DNA from: Alphaproteobacteria bacterium
Lineage (GTDB): Bacteria; Pseudomonadota; Alphaproteobacteria; JAEULC01
Length of the DNA: 17,237 nt
NCBI GenBank assembly: GCA_020851015.1
Contig: JADZDN010000072.1
Span: 1 to 17,237 of the forward strand
Direction of reading: 5' to 3'
Below the pieces are notes generated by a model. It worked only from the letters and a program-made list of their open reading frames with translations. It was not told where the DNA came from and did not search any database. The stretch's first letter is position 1, and each line of letters starts with the position of its first letter. Below, in pieces: positions 16,154 through 17,237 of the stretch. The translations under genes and the position numbers were made by a program.

Positions 16154-17237
16154 CTACAGGGAAACCGTGAACTCCGCGGTCAGGAAATCGACCACCTTCA
16201 CCAGCGCCGCGCGCGGGTCGGCGCCGGACTTGACCGCGTCGGCGTGGACGGCGACCTGGCGGTGGGCGGAGGTGCCGCGCCGCAGGATGTCGCGGGTCGC
16301 CGCCACTTCCGCCACGCAGTCCAGGCGCTGGGCGTCCTCGGCCACCAGCGCGATCATCTCCTCCAGCAGGTCGGCATAGGGCACGGTCTGGCCCTTGCCG
16401 AAATCGACCAGCCCCTCGTCGGTGCCGTAGCGCTGGGCGCGCCAGCGGTTCTCCTCGATCAGCATGTTGGCATAGAGGCGCCAGCGCTGGTTGTGGCCCT
16501 TGAGGCGCCACAGCATCGACAAGAGGCAGCGGTAGAGCGCGGCGATCGCGATCGCGTCGTCCAGCCGCGAGCAGCTGTCGGTGACGCGCATCTCCAGCGT
16601 GGGGAAGCGCGCCGAGGGCCGCACGTCCCACCACAGCTTGGTGGCGTCCTCGATCAGCCCGGCGCGCTTCAGCACATCGACGTGCCGCGCATACTCGCCG
16701 AAGCTCTCGAACCGCGTGGGCAGCCCGGTGCGCGGCAGTTCGTTGAACACCGACACGCGATAGGACTTGAGCCCCGTGTCGCGCCCGCGCCAGAACGGCG
16801 AGGAGGTACTGAGCGCCAGCAGGTGCGGCAGGAAATAGCTGACCTGGTTCATCAAGTCGATGCGCAGGTCGTCGTCGTCGATCCCGACATGGACGTGCAG
16901 GCCGCAGATCATCAGCCGCTGGCCCACCGCCTGGAGGTCGCGGGCCAGCGCGGTATAGCGCTCCTTCTCGGTCGCGCGCTGGCTTTCCCAGGTGGCGAAG
17001 GGGTGCAAGCCCGCCGCGATCGGCGCCAGCCCATGCTTGTCCGCCACCGCGGCGACCGTGCGCCTGAGCCGCGCCAGGTCGGCGCGCACCGCGCGCATCG
17101 TCGCGCAGGGGCGCGTGGCCACCTCGATCTGCGCGCGCAGGAACTCGGGCATCACCTGGCCCTTCAGCAGCGCCTCGCATTCCTGCATCATCGCGGGCGG
17201 CGGGTCGGTGGCGAGGTCGCGCGTGGCGCGGTCGACC
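16154..17237 (-). CDS. YbdK/GCS2-type carboxylate-amine ligase, 5' truncated by window edge
   Basis: This is an ATP-grasp-unrelated ligase of the glutamate-cysteine ligase GCS2 superfamily, joining a carboxylate to an amine. The E. coli homologue YbdK has only weak glutamate-cysteine ligase activity and its natural role is unclear. About 360 residues are visible; the frame runs off the right edge (the ATG at 17191 is internal), so perhaps 30-45 N-terminal residues, including the conserved Glu-rich GxExE strand, are missing. Visible hallmarks are AGLHPFATWESQ, CGLHVHVGIDDDD (coding 16880-16900 region), FNELPRTGLPTRF, and LEMRVTDSCSRLDDAIAIAAL, as well as EENRWRAQRYG near the C-terminus. It converges with the fusion gene, whose stop is 25 nt away; no terminator is seen between them. 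Confidence 0.88.
   Translation of the reverse strand, partial: VDRATRDLATDPPPAMMQECEALLKGQVMPEFLRAQIEVATRPCATMRAVRADLARLRRTVAAVADKHGLAPIAAGLHPFATWESQRATEKERYTALARDLQAVGQRLMICGLHVHVGIDDDDLRIDLMNQVSYFLPHLLALSTSSPFWRGRDTGLKSYRVSVFNELPRTGLPTRFESFGEYARHVDVLKRAGLIEDATKLWWDVRPSARFPTLEMRVTDSCSRLDDAIAIAALYRCLLSMLWRLKGHNQRWRLYANMLIEENRWRAQRYGTDEGLVDFGKGQTVPYADLLEEMIALVAEDAQRLDCVAEVAATRDILRRGTSAHRQVAVHADAVKSGADPRAALVKVVDFLTAEFTVSL

Overview
The window is very GC-rich and densely coded, with short intergenic gaps. It looks like chromosomal DNA of an alphaproteobacterium. A Rhodospirillales-like organism is my guess; the assignment rests on the following, not on a search. The genes include a METTL20-type methyltransferase (the family of the characterised Agrobacterium ETF-beta lysine methyltransferase), UbiA/UbiD of ubiquinone synthesis, a long (about 560 aa) LeuA, PmbA, and a WalW-like polysaccharide deacetylase domain. 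No rRNA, tRNA, CRISPR array, transposase, integrase or phage structural gene was seen.

Layout, left to right. (1) The 3' part of ubiA runs off the left edge. It is followed by a promoter and a tight trio on the + strand: lemA, an HtpX-like M48 membrane protease, and a METTL20-like protein methyltransferase. (2) A separate cysteine-rich protein of unknown function on the + strand appears to be transcribed from a leaderless promoter. (3) Two minus-strand genes follow, a 2-oxoglutarate/Fe(II) oxygenase and a secreted protein of unknown function. They end in an intrinsic terminator at the convergent junction near 3900. (4) A divergent promoter region at about 5654-5710 leads to a ZntB/CorA-type transporter on the + strand. 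(5) Next come ubiD and, with ATGA overlap, a D-cysteine desulfhydrase-like PLP enzyme. (6) Two small conserved-looking proteins follow, one cytosolic and one secreted. (7) leuA is preceded by a 335-nt leader that begins with a 17-codon, leucine-rich leader peptide at the predicted transcription start. (8) pmbA follows. (9) Next is an unusual single-chain fusion of a family-2 glycosyltransferase with a WalW-like polysaccharide deacetylase domain. (10) On the minus strand, cut by the right edge, is a YbdK/GCS2-type carboxylate-amine ligase.

Functionally the window is mostly housekeeping: ubiquinone synthesis (ubiA, ubiD), leucine synthesis (leuA), membrane protein quality control (lemA/M48), divalent metal transport, PmbA/TldD proteolysis and envelope polysaccharide work. 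The most interesting parts are the leuA leader (leucine-rich leader ORF, repeated CTGCGACTTA block, possible competing pairings, a second in-frame Leu-Arg-Leu ORF), the recurring start codons 6-7 nt downstream of -10 boxes that suggest leaderless mRNAs, and the glycosyltransferase-deacetylase fusion. I saw no convincing defence, toxin-antitoxin or mobile system.
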